A stretch of DNA of 64,000 nucleotides from Ctenosaura bakeri (GCA_948474755.1 CAOLHI010004265.1:62001-126000), one strand, 5' to 3'. Positions 13,320-25,808 are shown, numbered from the stretch's first letter. Notes: generated by a model from the sequence alone, not told the origin. Made by a program: numbers and translations.

Positions 13320-13413
13320 CTCGGATATGTAGAAGGGCCACAGGCTGGAATGGCCCGTTTGAATTGGCTGCGTCCACCACCATCCTGCTGCCAGTTTTAT
13401 TACATGTCAACAT
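13320..13413 (-). CDS. PPP2R5C: PPP2R5C alternative first exon (proximal)
   Basis: The minus-strand ATG at 13413 opens [17 protein letters not shown], then [14 protein letters not shown] (31 codons), plus one base, ending at a CGAG|GTGAGT donor. This is almost identical to the N-terminus of the short B56-gamma isoforms in mammals as I remember it (A for T at residue 7, V for A at residue 26), which identifies the gene as gamma. An in-frame TAG sits directly before the ATG, so the start is bounded; M11 is a possible secondary start. The phase-1 end equals that of exon 3, so both splice to the same downstream exon. The exon lies inside the third intron of the long form. Confidence 0.92.
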
Positions 13414-13640
13414 CTAGGCTTTAGCAGGAAAGCAATGTACTCCTTAAGGCAAGAAACCAGCCTCCATTTTAGTTTTAAAAAAAAGAAACTGAAGCTCTCT
13501 GCAGCTGGAGGGAACTGGCTAGTTAGTGATGTCAGCAGAAACGAGAAAGCTGATTGGCTAACTGTGCCAACTTAAAATGACTCTAAAAATCTGCAAATGA
13601 AAAGAGCTTTCTGTGTGGCTGTCACCGTGTATTAAGCTTA
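13414..13640 (-). promoter_or_regulatory. PPP2R5C: Proximal PPP2R5C promoter (inferred)
   Basis: The stretch just above the proximal first exon holds, on the minus strand, AGCCAAT (13552-13558) followed by TGACATCA (13527-13534), one base from a CRE, and then a leader of about 100 bases. I see no TATA box and no CpG island, so this looks like a tissue-restricted or inducible promoter. The position fits the exon exactly; activity is inferred. Confidence 0.55.
13444..13467 (-). promoter_or_regulatory. Upstream ORF in the leader of the proximal first exon
   Basis: A minus-strand ATG at 13467 opens MEAGFLP and stops at TAA (13446-13444), 30 bases before the PPP2R5C start. The ATG context is AAAATGG (A at -3, G at +4), a strong initiation context, so it could lower translation of the proximal isoform. 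Whether it is in the mRNA depends on the unmapped transcription start. Confidence 0.45.
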
Positions 13641-14561
13641 TACATTTGCCAGGTCTCTTGTACCTCCATTCATCATTAGTAAATGAATGCCTAGACCACT
13701 GTTTCAGAATACAAGCACCAAACCTTCAGAGTAAACAAGCAATCATGATAAAAAGATAGTGAACTTTCACATATTAATTTCGCTAGAGTACTAGTATTTT
13801 TCAGAGTGCAATCATTTTCAAGGAGTGTGTACTAATAAGTTCCACAAACAGATTCACTCTATTTTCTACAAACAGTAGTTGATGGAAGTATAGATCTTTC
13901 TTTTCTTTCTGTAACACACTCGTGCCAAATGGGCAGACCTTGTGCACATGCTGTTAGTTGCTTAGTGCCACACCTACGACAAATAAACTGTATTTTTAAA
14001 CTGTTCCCCTTTGTCTCCACACATATTATACCTCCTCTATCACAAACACATTCTACTTTTAAAGGTCTGAAAGCATACTTTGTACTAAACTTATTCACAG
14101 ATGTGTTTTAAAATTATAATGAATCTTCTTATCATCATACTAGAACACTGATCTAGGATCCAAAACAATTTATTTTCCTCCTTATTATGAAGCTCCACAC
14201 AAAATGTTTGGGCAGATAATCAGAATGCAAGGTGGGATGGTTCTGTATAATGTGCACAGCAATAGTAATTTTACTCTCCAAAATTCAGAATGCCTTTTGT
14301 GATCAATCTCTTGGCAAATTTCCATGGTCAAGGTGGCTGTAGTTAAACTTTGTAACTTCAGCAGTTTATCACAAGTTATTTCAGAACAGAGTGGTGGTGC
14401 GCTTACACTCAGGTACTCCTTGTGAGCTTCTCAGAGGTACCTGGGTTGGCCCAAACAGAATAGTGGACCTTGGTGTGGTTCAGCAGGGCACTTATACTCT
14501 GTAGACCCTGACTATTTTTCAAGGAATGGTTTACTTTGAAGTTACAAGGATTCTTTTGAAG
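13641..14561. other. Unassigned DNA above the proximal promoter
   Basis: No exon or named repeat. Overlapping short frames at 13859-14111 on both strands look like chance. Confidence 0.4.
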
Positions 14562-14701
14562 TCTATTTCTTGCTCAGCCGTGGAAACCCACTGTGTGACC
14601 TTGGAAGCATCATACACTCTCAGCCCCCAGAAAACCTCACGATAGATTCACCTAAAGGTCACCATAAGTCAGACACAACTTGAAGGCACACAACAACAAC
14701 A
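14562..14701 (+). repeat. 5'-truncated Sauria-type SINE
   Basis: Begins inside the body at TGCTCAGCCGTGGAAACC and runs through GTCACCATAAGTCAGACAC to an ACAACAACAAC tail. Confidence 0.78.
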
Positions 14702-14864
14702 CCATCAATCGATGGTTTTTATCATTTTATGTCACAGGTGTGGGTTGGTCAAGGAAAAACTGAGTTGTTTACATAACGAACTCCAAAATGAAACACTACA
14801 CAGGATTACTATTGCCTAGTTTATCTGTGAATAAACTTGTTTGAATCTGTACTCACAAAAAACA

Positions 14865-15052
14865 GTCTGGACTAGGATTTGGGAGATTCAATTTCAAGTC
14901 CTTACTGAGTGATAAAATTGACCTAGTGACTTTGGGCCAGTCACTCTTTCTAAGCCTAGTCTACCTCACAGGATGCTACAAGGAAAAATGCGGATAAGAG
15001 TTAGGTATGCTGCCTTGAGTTCACTGGGGGAGAGCTATAATACAAACATCCT
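14865..15052 (+). repeat. tRNA-derived SINE with L2-like tail
   Basis: TCAATTTCAAGTCCTTACTG (B-box region), TGACTTTGGGCCAGTCACTC body, then CTGCCTTGAGTTCACTGGG, a 3' end like that of L2-like elements rather than BovB. A different SINE class from its neighbours. Confidence 0.6.
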
Positions 15053-15135
15053 TGCTTAAGAAAACTCTACCAAATTCATAGGGTCACCATAAGCTGACAG
15101 GCCATTTGAAGGCACATACACACACAACAAACAAT
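15053..15135 (+). repeat. BovB-type SINE tail
   Basis: AAGAAAACTCTACCAAATTC then GGGTCACCATAAGCTGACAG and an ACACACAACAAAC end. The spacing to the AAGAAAAC motif matches the tail of the 5S-derived SINE at 57060-57132. Confidence 0.6.
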
Positions 15136-16841
15136 GCAAGCCACAAGCTAGCATGTTAGGGAAGGAGGAGCAAACAAGTCCAACACTCATTTCTGGCTTC
15201 AAAAAAATAGAGTTTATGAAGCTGGGAAAAGTTTCCAAAGTCAACTAATGCTGATTATTCTAGGGAAATAAACCACAAGAGACATGATCTGTCAGTCTTA
15301 TATTTTTTTTCTACACAATGATGCCAAGTAGAGAAATAGAGGTCTTGGTGGAAGCAAAAAAACCTCAGCACACTCATAGAAGATAAACTTTATTTGACTG
15401 TGGAGTTAACATATAGGAGCTCCTCAGATTGCTTCCCCTTTCCAGTTGGATCTAAAATAAACATGAGACATTTGCCTCAGTTCAGAATGACAATTTAAAC
15501 AAAACATAATCAGCAATCAAACAATGCAACATGTACTTTAAAAGGTGAAATCTAAAACTTATTTTTATCATTCTAGGAAAGCTCTTTAAAATATCTGTAT
15601 GACTGTATAAACAATTGGTCCTAAACACTTATGTTGGCACAATTGTCTGCTGTGACAACATAAATACCACAACAACATTGGCATTTCATGTGCTGAGGTG
15701 CTAAAATTTGTGAAGCTCTGATGTTGCCCCCCCCCAGGAAATCTCAGATCACACTGTTAGTAATCCAAGCAAGTATAATTTGGAACATTTTACAAACATT
15801 ATACCAACTCCTTTTTCTTCTCTGCAAAGCTCAGTATTTGCATAAGGGGCAAAACACAGCTACAATGAATAGCGCTGGAACATCTTCTCTACTAAAGTTT
15901 TTTTTTAAGTTTATGAGAAGGAAAAAAAAATAGAAGGCTGTTGGGGGGGGATAATTAACATCTATCAAATGATGAAGTATGTAGGAAGTGGGGGAGAGAA
16001 CTCTGTATTTCTCCAAATCCAAGGAAATCAGCAGTTGGTTCAGAAACGACAATATATTACTACTTCATATAACCTGCAGAATTGATCATCCACTCTTGCT
16101 TATCACATTTATTTGCTATTTAGTAGCACACTGCTTCTGAATACGGAAGCTTCATTTAGCTGTTACAATTAATAGCAGTGGACACAACTTTCTTCCATGA
16201 ATAACAAGTCCACCTAAACAGAGACTACTCCATTTTTTTTCCAGCTAGTGCATTTCCTGGGTTGATCAGAGGTGGAGCCAGATAACCAGATGATACTCGC
16301 TTCATTTGCATCTGAGCAGTTTGCATGATTGCTCTGTTCCTCTACTGAAAAGGGTCACAAGGAAGCCAATGAGAAAGAATGCCTCCGCCAGCACAGTTTA
16401 AACCTATAGCAAGAAGAGACATCCCTTAATGTGACATGCCATGAATCACACCACTTGGTTATGTACGCTTCTATCATAGATATTGTTGGGATAGTAAACA
16501 TGACGATTGCAAGTAAGAAAAGTGTAGCTGACTAGACCAAATATCATTTATATAGCACAGTCCTCTTTCACAGTGGATAATCACCTCATCTGTGCTAATT
16601 ATAATGTCGATGTGGAATTTTCTTGTTTTCTAAGAACCCATACAAAAAAAAAGAAAGAAATTAGAATGGAATAGAAAGTGCTGTTCTTTAAGTAATTCCT
16701 TATAGCTTCCATTAACTGTGGGATTTACCTTCATGGAACATGGAGAAAGGAAGGCAGCACCATAGTGGTACTCTACTCTACAAAGCACTTGCTCTGAGAG
16801 ATCAGTGTGAGCCTCTGAGGAGATGCCTGCCACACTTTAAA
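15136..16841. other. Unassigned intronic DNA
   Basis: No exon or repeat named; A- and G-runs near 15727, 15900 and 15940. Confidence 0.4.
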
Positions 16842-16981
16842 TCAGTAATTCCCAAACTCTAATCCTCAAGGTGTTTTGAACTTCAACTTCCAGAAGTCCC
16901 AGCTGCCTTGATAAATGATCAGTGATTATGGGAGCTGAAGTCCAAAATACCTGGAAGACCAGAGTTTAGGAAACACTGCTT
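16842..16981. mobile_element. hAT-like MITE
   Basis: Inverted ends CAGTAATTCCCAAACTCT and AGAGTTTAGGAAACACTG, with a second inner pair (GAACTTCAACTTCCAGAAGT / GAGCTGAAGTCCAAAATACC). Flanks CTTTAAAT and CTTTAATA fit an 8-bp target duplication with changes, as for hAT elements. Confidence 0.72.
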
Positions 16982-18500
16982 TAATAGCAGTGAATATCAC
17001 AGGTTGCCATTGGTTTGAATGTCCTCCAGGAAAGCTGCAAAAGGACAAGCTCCAAGCTCCATTGTGCCACGGGAGGTTGTACCACAGGGTGCAAATTTTT
17101 GTAACCCTTCAACACACACTTAACTAGAGGGTACTGGAAACAAGATGGCTTGCCTGACAGCTGGAACCAATAGGATATGGAACTAAGGTAGTGTTTGATG
17201 GATGAAAGCAAGAGGCCCCTTTCAGACAAAGATAACAGAAAGTCCAAAATGTGTTGAATATAGCCTACAGTGGGAGGTCTGTGCTGAGATGCCAGGAATG
17301 AGAGGAACTTGTTCTATTTGTAGGAATAGGACCACTAGATGGAAGTGCGGCTGCCAGAATCTGACAAAGCCATGTTGATGAAGAGGCTAAGGACAGATCC
17401 TCTAGACTGTCACCTTGAGTGTGTCCATGTTGAGGTGATGAACCTGGCCGTTATGAAGCGTCAGGAAATCCACCCTCGATGTAACCTTGATGTAAAGCCT
17501 TTGGGATACGTGAAGAATGTGGGCGAGCCTCGGCTGTCTCGGCCACCATGGAGTCACGAGAATGCAGTCTGCTCAATCCCTGATGAGCTTGGAGATGTAC
17601 CTGAGAAACACTGGGATCGGGGCTTATGTTGAACAGACAGTGAAGGCAAAGGAAAGGCCTCCCTTGATGCATGAGTCCCTGGAGTTGACGTTCAGGGCTC
17701 CAACCGAGCTGGAAGATTGGGAGAATATAGTGGCCCGCAGGATGGACGATCTAGCATCTCACCATCAGATATGGCAGCTGCCTGTACGTTCTCAGCAGAC
17801 TGATGAGAGGATGACTGTTGCAGTGATCAAATCAACAGAGAACAAGGTGGAGAATGGTCTGGGGAAGCTGGCCCTGATGTGACAGTAGAAACTATTAAGG
17901 AGAGAAGCTGAAGCTGAGAAGAATCCTCAGACCTCCTTTTTATGACACTTGCATTCGACACACTTTGAAACAGACTCAAGGCTAGGTGAACGACCTGGAG
18001 TCAAAAGAACCTTAGTATGGTGGGTCTTACATTTTTCCCCTGTATTGACAGCAGGGTCAGACACAGGATGCCTGGCAGTCTCAGCCCCAGAAACTTTGGT
18101 GGATGGCCACTTAGAAACAAGTGCTGAAGTGGAAAAAAGAGGCACTGGTACCGATGAAGTTCATGAAAGTGAAGATCGACTGGACAGTGAAAGAACATAA
18201 GGACAAGTCTAGGCCTGTTCGTTAGAGGAGGGCCTTCAGGCATGAAGAGTGATTTTTGTGGTCCTGCAGTGTCATAACTTTATAATGCAAGGAAGACACT
18301 ATATTATTGTTCTCTTTCAGGTAAAAAAAGCAACGGCGTTGGCCATCAGTATTTGGGATCTTGGCCTCACAAGAAGAACACTTCTTAAATCATCCTGATG
18401 GTATGGTCACAAAGTACCATAGTCAAGGGCGACAACTGAGAGTGAGCCAACAAGAGCGAGACAAACCATAAGGGAAATTTGAAGAGACAAGTACACAGCC
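16982..18500 (-). mobile_element. DIRS-like retroelement remnant (gag and tyrosine recombinase parts)
   Basis: At the left end, minus-strand frame 17247-16981 resembles the N-terminal core of DIRS tyrosine recombinases: SIKHYLSSISYWFQLSGK, then FQYPLVKCVLKGYKNLHPVV and a PPVAQWSLELVL stretch. At the right end, around 18390-18240 minus, KKCSSCEAKIPNTDG, RRCFF and HKNHSSCLKAL follow the pattern of the DIRS gag cysteine/histidine region. DIRS elements normally have reverse transcriptase and RNase H between these parts; only about 1 kb lies there, so the copy is internally deleted as well as frameshifted. The overlapping plus-strand frames at 17339-18200 are shadows of it. Confidence 0.65.
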
Positions 18501-18765
18501 CGAACCAAACCAACAAAGTTACCAAGCAAAATCAAATTCTGGAGCACATAAAAAATCACACCTTTAAAAAATCTAGGCCTTACAACAGAGACATGCTTGA
18601 AATTCTAGTCATAAGGTCTCCTGAGTCCTCAGATGGGTAGATGGATAAGATTTCTAGTGAGGTGGTATGTACTTCTGTGCTTACAACAATTATATATTTC
18701 CTTACCTCACCCTGTGACCATCAAATCTAGATTGTCTAGGCCACATGCGTTTTCCCTGCTCTAAT
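18501..18765. other. Unassigned spacer
   Basis: Nothing recognised between the DIRS-like remnant and the MITE; it may hold the outer end of the DIRS-like element. Confidence 0.3.
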
Positions 18766-19137
18766 TACAGTTGGCCGTCCACATCTGCAGGTTTAACTTT
18801 CACAGATTTCATTATTTGCAAGTTTCTCCAACCCCTCCCCCCACCTCAAGTATTAATTTTCAAGGGGAACATTCCCTCTCAGTGGCTCTGATCAGGCTTA
18901 ACTGCCCTTTAAAAACTTGCCTCTGGTCCTCCTTCCCCCTCCAGCTGCTGCCTGACCAGCTAAAGACAGCTTGTAGGCCAATTTCTCAACACCACAAACC
19001 CTCTCTCAATGTCCCCGACACCCAAGGAAGGAGATGGACAAAAGAAAGTATAGGGCTACCATGCCAACCCATCTCCTTTCCTTGATCTGGTTTGGAGCCT
19101 GGGTGCCCGCTCGTCCCACCATGCTTTGGCTCCTTTC

Positions 19138-19174
<37 letters not shown>

Positions 19175-19236
19175 CTTTTTCCACTTTCGAAGGGGTCCTG
19201 CAACCCTAACCTTAGAAAACGTTGAGGGCCCACTGT
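18766..19236. mobile_element. Tigger/pogo-like MITE with CA repeat
   Basis: Left end ACAGTTGGCCGTCCACATCT, interior TTTGCAAGTTTCTCC, right end GCACTTTTTCCACTTTCGAA and GAGGGCCCACTGT. Same family as 23562-23942, 58736-59160 and 62331-62899. A CA dinucleotide run sits at 19138-19168. Confidence 0.72.
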
Positions 19237-20234
19237 TGTATGAAGCAAATATATCACCAGTTAATTTCTAAAGAAAATGGACTGTCAAAAGATTAAAAGT
19301 TAAGACACAGTTTGGGGAAAAACATCTGATTTGAGACAGGAAAAGTTTATTAAAATTATTCTAGTACTTGAGGATGCTGGGTCACAGCAGAGATGACGAA
19401 CTGGTTAACAATATTTGAAACATCATGAGACAATGCCTAAATACTGGCATCTGTGAACACAAACTGGGCCAAGCAATGGGAAAGCCCTTATACAATAAGT
19501 GATTTAATGTAAAGAGAAATTAAGTGTGCTGATAAAGGCTTTCAGTAAAGGCAAGGAAACAACTAACTAGGAAACTAACGCTCTGAAGTAATCAAGACTA
19601 TATAGGAATGGAGTTCATGAACAGGCCACAAAAAATAGATGTTTCAGTAATGCTCCAGGCAGTTTTTATGAATTCTACCCAGCACATGTCAAAAGAATTA
19701 TTGTCAGGAGGAGATATGTGGAGAATATTTTCATTTTCAGATATACATTTTTCCTATGAAGGAAGGAAGCACTTGTAGGCCGCAATCTTATTCATACTTT
19801 CTTAAAGGGAAACCCCCCCCCAGTGAATTTATGGGACTCAGTATTGTACAATCAGTGTTCCTCTTTGAAGCATGAAACTTCACCCATTTTCAATACCGCT
19901 ACATTTGTTCTCTGCAGTTTGACCAACTTCTAACTACATTGAGTGAAAGCCTCAAAATAAAGGCGTGGAATTCAAGAGACCTTCTGAACAGGGATATAAA
20001 AACCTTCCACACAGGCTCTTTCTTCCTACTAGAAACAGGCATATACGTTTAACTTAAAGAACACTTCACCCATCTGTATAGATTACTTGGGAGAAGTTCG
20101 GCTGACAGATACTCAAGGGAGGGTCTTCTTGGTCATGGCACTGGAATTCTCCACTGAGTCAGAGTTTCAATTGCCTGTTTCCCCTTTGCCATTTAAAAAC
20201 CCCATGAAATATTAGATCATTTTAGCATGTCTTT
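19237..20234. other. Unassigned intronic DNA
   Basis: No exon or named repeat seen. Confidence 0.4.
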
Positions 20235-20553
20235 GGCCATTTCCGCATGATGATGCTCCCATACGTTGTCTTGTTGCAGTCTTGGCAGTGCCCCTGTCAG
20301 GAAGGCTCCCATCTGCACCTCCCCAGCTCCTCTCCTCTTCCTTCCAGAGCACAGCTTGGCAGTTTCCATTGCTGCGCTGCGGAAGGAAGCATCACCCGTG
20401 CACTTCTGACCCTTCCACACTGCCGGAAAGGGCAAGAGCGCAGCACGATGGCAGCCACAAAATGGATTTTTTTCTGTTTTGTGACTACCATGCATGCACC
20501 TTACTTGAGAACAAGATGGCAGACGGCCAGCAACATCATGCGGAAGCACGACC
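20235..20553. mobile_element. Hairpin MITE with GGCCATTTCCGCA ends
   Basis: Left end GGCCATTTCCGCATGATGAT and right end CATCATGCGGAAGCACGACC are imperfect inverted repeats. The interior is GC-rich and CpG-bearing (GCTGCGCTGCGGAAGGAAG). The terminal bases are shared with the MITEs around 43 kb, which suggests one transposase mobilised both. The overlapping frames here are products of the GC content. Confidence 0.6.
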
Positions 20554-20650
20554 AGCTGACCGCTGCCATCCTACCCCCACAGCAGCACAGCCCAGTCATG
20601 TGGAACTGGCCTTTGACTTGCATACTGGCTGAATGCCTGTCCCTCCAATT

Positions 20651-20856
20651 TTGCTGTTATTGTTGTTATGTGCCATCAAGTTGTTTTTGACTTATGCTGA
20701 CCCTCAGGCAAACCTATCATGGGGCTTTCTGGTGTTGAGAGTGTGGGACATGCCCCAGGTCACTCACTCAGTGGGTTTCTATGGCTGAGGAGATAATCAA
20801 ACCCTGGTCTCCAGAGTCATAGTCCAACACTCAAACCACTACACCACTATCTTTAC
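20651..20856 (-). repeat. tRNA-derived SINE (Sauria type)
   Basis: Inverted copy: tail first (TTGTTGTTATGTGCCATCAA), body GGTTTCTATGGCTGAGGAG, head AAACCACTACACCAC at the right. Confidence 0.82.
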
Positions 20857-23275
20857 CCAATATTTAATAGAATATATATATTAAAAAACCCAAATATTAA
20901 TGTTTTTTCTGCCAAATGCCTCGGGAATCCCCATGAGGGAGAAAGGCAACACAGAATTATTTCACATTGATATGTATTTTCTCATCCCAGTTCAGATAGT
21001 TGCATCCCACGTATATTGCAGTCTGTTAAGGTTCAAGCACAAGCTTGTAGAAAAGTAGTGTAAGGTTAGGTGTGGCTTGCAGAACTGGCAAGTCTATTCA
21101 AATCCATGCAGAAAGGCTCATATAAATGTACTTCAGGCTTCCTGAATACAACTGTATCAATCAGATTTGGCATGCTTTCTCGCTTTCTCTCTCACGCACA
21201 CACATTTATACACATGAACCTCATAAAGGAAGGCAGGAATGATGTTACAGTTTAAATTTGGCAGCCTCTGCCTTCCACTGGAAAAGCTCTCTTCTAAAAA
21301 ATGGAAGTATTTATAGAAACAATAATTTTACTTGTATTCATTTGACAGAGAGAAGAAAACCACAGCAGAGGTGAAGCTTATCTTTTCAGGAAGATACTAT
21401 TTAAACTAAATTTCACTGAAGTCTCCAGAGATCTGAATTAGGTAAACTATGTTTGACATTTAAGGAACAGTCAGACTGCCTGGTCTCGTTTTTAAACAAA
21501 AATCCTATCAAAATAGCAGGAGTTTTCAAAGTCATATAAATTAGCTATATTTGAAGAGGGGGAAAAAACCTAACAAAACTCATCCCAAAAGATTCTTTAA
21601 AATTTTTATTCTATATATTTCATGGCATATGATTCCAGTTTCCTATACATTACTGTTTAATTTGTTATTAGCAGACACTGAACTTAGCACACGTCTCAGC
21701 TGCCTCATGCATACTAACAGCTTTATTAATATATGCCCAATATAGAAATTTATATCTATTTCATTGTCACCAAAGTGCAAAATTCTTTCACAAAAACTTA
21801 ACAGACAGTTGATAAACATGCACTGCAGGCTCTTCAGCAAAAAGGTGAAGCAGGCTATCAGTGATTTACATGTCACATGCATCTATTGTAACTGAACCAC
21901 ACCAGAGAACTCTGATCAGCACTGTGGTTAGCCTATACTTGCAGAGGCTAAACGCCAAAAATCAGCAGAAGCTCTTACACCCATGGGGCACAACATTTAA
22001 CTTATTAATGGCTGCCTACCTTGATACAGACCTCTATGAAAGATGCATCCATTTTCCAAGTCCTGAATTCAAAAGGGCAAGACAGAACTATGAAAAAATG
22101 TGAACAGGACTTTAAAGAGTCATGACACATATGTTAGAGCAAAATAACCACATAAATTCTGCAAGGGACAAAATTGTCTCTCCTAAAAATTAATCGGATC
22201 TCTAAGTTGGGGACAGACAATAGGTTGCTCAGGACTTACTGGAAGCTATCTGCATGGTTTCTAGATTATCAAGAGTTCCTGAATCCAGTGATTTAACAAA
22301 AGGAACAGCTAAATACTATCACCCATCTGTGTGTATAATTAACTAAGAGTTGGTGCTGATCACAGATTCCTGGGCTAAGCAAGTAATAGGTGAGTTAATT
22401 CTCAGCTTGATGAACTACTCTACATATTATCCTGGTTAGTGATACCTCAGGGTCCTGACAGAAAACAACATAGATTCTCTGAGTTTCATGTCTGTTCATG
22501 AACTATTGTTTAACAACCAATGCTGACAAAGTAGAATTTACCCATAGGACCTTGGTTACAGATGTAAAATCACTTGTCAAATAGCAATTCTTCTAATATT
22601 TTATTCATGAAACTAGGATGGTGTGGTATACAGTTGTCCTTCAGAGTAACAACCTGGGAATGGATACCTGGTTGTTTCCCAGGTAACAACCTGGAAAAGG
22701 CATTAGCAACTTCTTTACTTTCTATTATCATAATTTTCCTTTCACAGACTGTAGGGGATTACAAAGAACTATGTGTTACTTCTACTCTAAAATGGTCCCC
22801 ATATACAAAGACAGAAAGTCAGAGTTCTATCATTGGCAAATAATAAAACTCTCTAGTGGGATCAACTCTGAAATTGGCTCAGTAATTTTTGTTCAGGTCC
22901 TAGCTGTACTAGAAACCGTGTGGCTTCATCCAGATTATATTCTCTGCTACAGCTCCCAATATAATAAATGAGTTAGCAAACTCTGGAATTTTTAACAAAA
23001 GCATGAAAGGGAGGATGATAAAGTACTCTACAAATATTAACAATACTGTGAACATAATCATTATATTTTTAATATGCTACAACAGTTTTGTTTCTTTTTC
23101 ACCATCTCCTCCAAAGAAATTACACAAGCTATTCTATTTCCAAGGCAAAAGTTAAAGTCCAACATAAAATAGTTAACAATCAAAAGCTCCAGGTGAACTC
23201 AGCATTAAGCAGTAAGGCAGTATGAAATGCTGGAGACTACTAGCCGAGACCCATACAGCCAAGCAGCATTCCACA
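20857..23275. other. Unassigned intronic DNA
   Basis: No exon, RNA gene or named repeat. A small local inverted repeat around CAACCTGG / CCAGG lies at about 22645-22695. Confidence 0.4.
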
Positions 23276-23516
23276 GTAGGTTCTTGATATCTGCTAGGGT
23301 TTGGTTCGAGGACTCTGCGTAGATACCAAAATCTGTGGATGTTCCAAGTCCCATTATGTACAACAGTACAGTAAAATGGTGTCCCTTACATAAAATGGCA
23401 AAATTAAAATTTGTTTATTTGGATTTATTGCTTCTTTTTATGGGGGAATATATTCAAACTGTGGTTGGTTGAATCCATGGATACAGAATCTGTGGATGTG
23501 GAGAGTCAACTGTGTT
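23276..23516. mobile_element. Tigger-like MITE
   Basis: Second copy of the 8128 family: TTGATATCTGCTAGGGTTTG start, CCTTACATAAAATGGCAAAA interior, GGATACAGAATCTGTGGATG near the end. Confidence 0.72.
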
Positions 23517-23561
23517 GCTTACATGACAAAGCTATTACTCCCTTCTGAGAAAAGCATTTAC

Positions 23562-23942
23562 AGTTAGCCCACCGCATATTGGGGTTTCACTTTTGAGGAT
23601 TTGATTATTCACAGATTATTTGCTGTCATCTCTGCAGTCTCCTTATGCCATTTTTAATAGGGACTGAAAGCCTTTTGAGACTGACAAACTGTGAACGAGT
23701 CTTTTAAGACCCTATTAAAAATAGTGTGGGGCAGCAATGGATGTAGCAGTAAGCTCCACCAGCCACCCGCTTCTGCCTTGTGAAGGAACCCTGCTGCCTC
23801 AAAGGAATCTGTGGTGGGTTGAATATAGAGATCATACATTTTTGTGTGTCAAATATGGTTTGGGAAGGCTTAGAGTTATTCATGCTTTTTCCACTTTCAT
23901 GGGGTCCTGTGCCCTAACCCTAGCGAATATGGAGGAATGACT
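23562..23942. mobile_element. Tigger/pogo-like MITE
   Basis: Left end CAGTTAGCCCACCGCATATT, interior with TTGATTATTCACAGATTATT, right end GGGGTCCTGTGCCCTAACCC and ATGGAGGAATGACTG. Its ends pair as inverted repeats; same family as 62331-62899. Confidence 0.68.
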
Positions 23943-24289
23943 GAATTTAATATGAATATATTCATGCTATTCTGAGTGATAGCTCTCCCTGTTAATGGAC
24001 TGCAATTGTTCCACTGTTCTTAACGATGGTCTTCACAAGACATCTGTTATAGATTTAATCTGCCTTTCTCCAGTAAATCCTAGTATTTATATGTTAATCA
24101 AATCTAGTTCATCCACAGAGAAAAGTAACCTCTCTGTCGCAACCAACAGCCATCTATTCTTGTCAAACTATGATTTAACTAAATGCTGCAGATCAAGATC
24201 AGACATTGTACCCACTAGGTGGCACACACTCAGTTTTCTGGTATTTACAGGTATTAAAGAAATAGTCTGGTCAAGCAATACAATGATGC

Positions 24290-24425
24290 ACAAATTTCTT
24301 CTTTTCAGAATTTTCACATCATTAGATTCATTCAAGGAAGCCACAGCCCCGAGTCTGCAAGACCTGAGTGGGACTGTTGACGACAGGGTGACTTGAAGAT
24401 CTGCCATAAGTCAAAGGCTCCATGA
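24290..24425 (+). mobile_element. BovB (RTE) LINE 3' fragment
   Basis: GAAGCCACAGCCCCGAGTCT then GCAAGACCTGAGTGGGACTG and GCCATAAGTCAAAGGCTC resemble the 3' end of squamate BovB elements. This family is the likely source of the SINE tails in the window. Confidence 0.65.
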
Positions 24426-24589
24426 CCACAGTTAACAAGAACCACTAAAAAGTCCCAAGAGGGCATGTGTCAGCTCACTTGGTATATCCAAAACAAAATC
24501 ACCCCAATACAAGTTTTTATTATGATAAATAAAACACATCCAATTAATTTTACATATTCCCCAACCCACTGTGAACTGTTTAAAGCCCC

Positions 24590-24790
24590 TGTGGTTTCTT
24601 TATAGCTGTTTGCATAAGCTTCATAATTATGACACATTTTTATTGAATGGTTTTATGTTTCAGTGTAATTTAATTATAATGTGCTTTTAATTGGTATGCT
24701 GGTTTTAATTGTATTTTAACCTTTGTTGTACCCCGTCTTGAGCTTTGAGGAGAAGTGGGAAACAAAATAAAATTTATTATTATATTTATT
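24590..24790 (+). repeat. L2-like LINE 3' end
   Basis: A T-rich 3' UTR ends with TTGTACCCCGTCTTGAGCTT then AAACAAAATAAAATTTATTA, the same architecture as the 38300 end. Confidence 0.5.
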
Positions 24791-25808
24791 CTGCAAAATG
24801 ACTCCATAACCGCCTTCCATGCTTCAACGACATATCACATTATACAGAAAGGTATCCAGATAATCTGGAGAGGATGAGGCAGAACAATAATGGGGAGGGA
24901 GGTGGGGGGCGGAATCTCCCATGGACTTTCTTCCACTTCTGATTTCTATTCTTTCTGCCTGTAATAGCATTACTCTATGCTGTTCGAGTTAAAAACAAAG
25001 ACAATCAAGATTCAGTTCTGGAGAATTTCTTTAGGACTACAGTGGTTTATAATTTGTACAAAGTGATATAAATTCTGTTCTCAGAATTATACAAATGCAA
25101 ATTGTGCCACATTTTCAGTTTTGATGTGTTCAGAATAAAATTATACACATACTTGATTACTTGTGATTTTCTTTTAAAAAAACACAACAAGTGTCACAGT
25201 AATAAGTAGTCCACCCTGGTAGGCAAGAGTCAGTCAAATATATGGGCAATTGCATGGCAAGGACCAGATTCTGGATAGGTAGCTATGTAGAGTAAAGAAG
25301 TCTCCTCCATCACATTTAAACCTTCTCACAATGCAAATGTTATTTATATGTTTCAAACAACTCATTAAGCGTGGGTAACAGAGAAATTATACAGCCTTAG
25401 GAAAGGAGACTCTATACATGAAATTACTAATCCCACTGAATTCCGTAATACTGCCAAAGCCAGCCACTTCTCACAGATTGGTTAATTACAAGCTTTCAGA
25501 TATGTTAACTTTTGATAACCACCAAAAAGCACACAAAACACCAACTTGCTAACACCTGAGTTCAAGGCCAGACAATCAAGTTGCACATTTAAGGTTCTAT
25601 ACACGAGCACAGTGTCTTTTACAAAGCCTGGTTAAGCTTGCAGTGGCCAATCTGAGCCACATAACTTTGTAAAAATAGATTACAGCACTATAGGAACATG
25701 CATTCATTCTTCCCAGACACAACTTTCCCTAATTCAGCCTAGCTTAAGTTAAGTGTCACCATCAGCATTTGCATTTATCACTGTTCCTACTGCACAATGA
25801 TCCCTCTT
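24791..25808. other. Unassigned intronic DNA
   Basis: AT-rich; nothing recognised. Confidence 0.4.

Noticed and set aside
13212..13424. 70-codon plus-strand frame
   Set aside because: Antisense shadow of the alternative first exon.
17339..18200. Plus-strand frames suggesting a novel gene
   Set aside because: The minus strand carries DIRS-like gag and recombinase motifs; the plus frames show no features.
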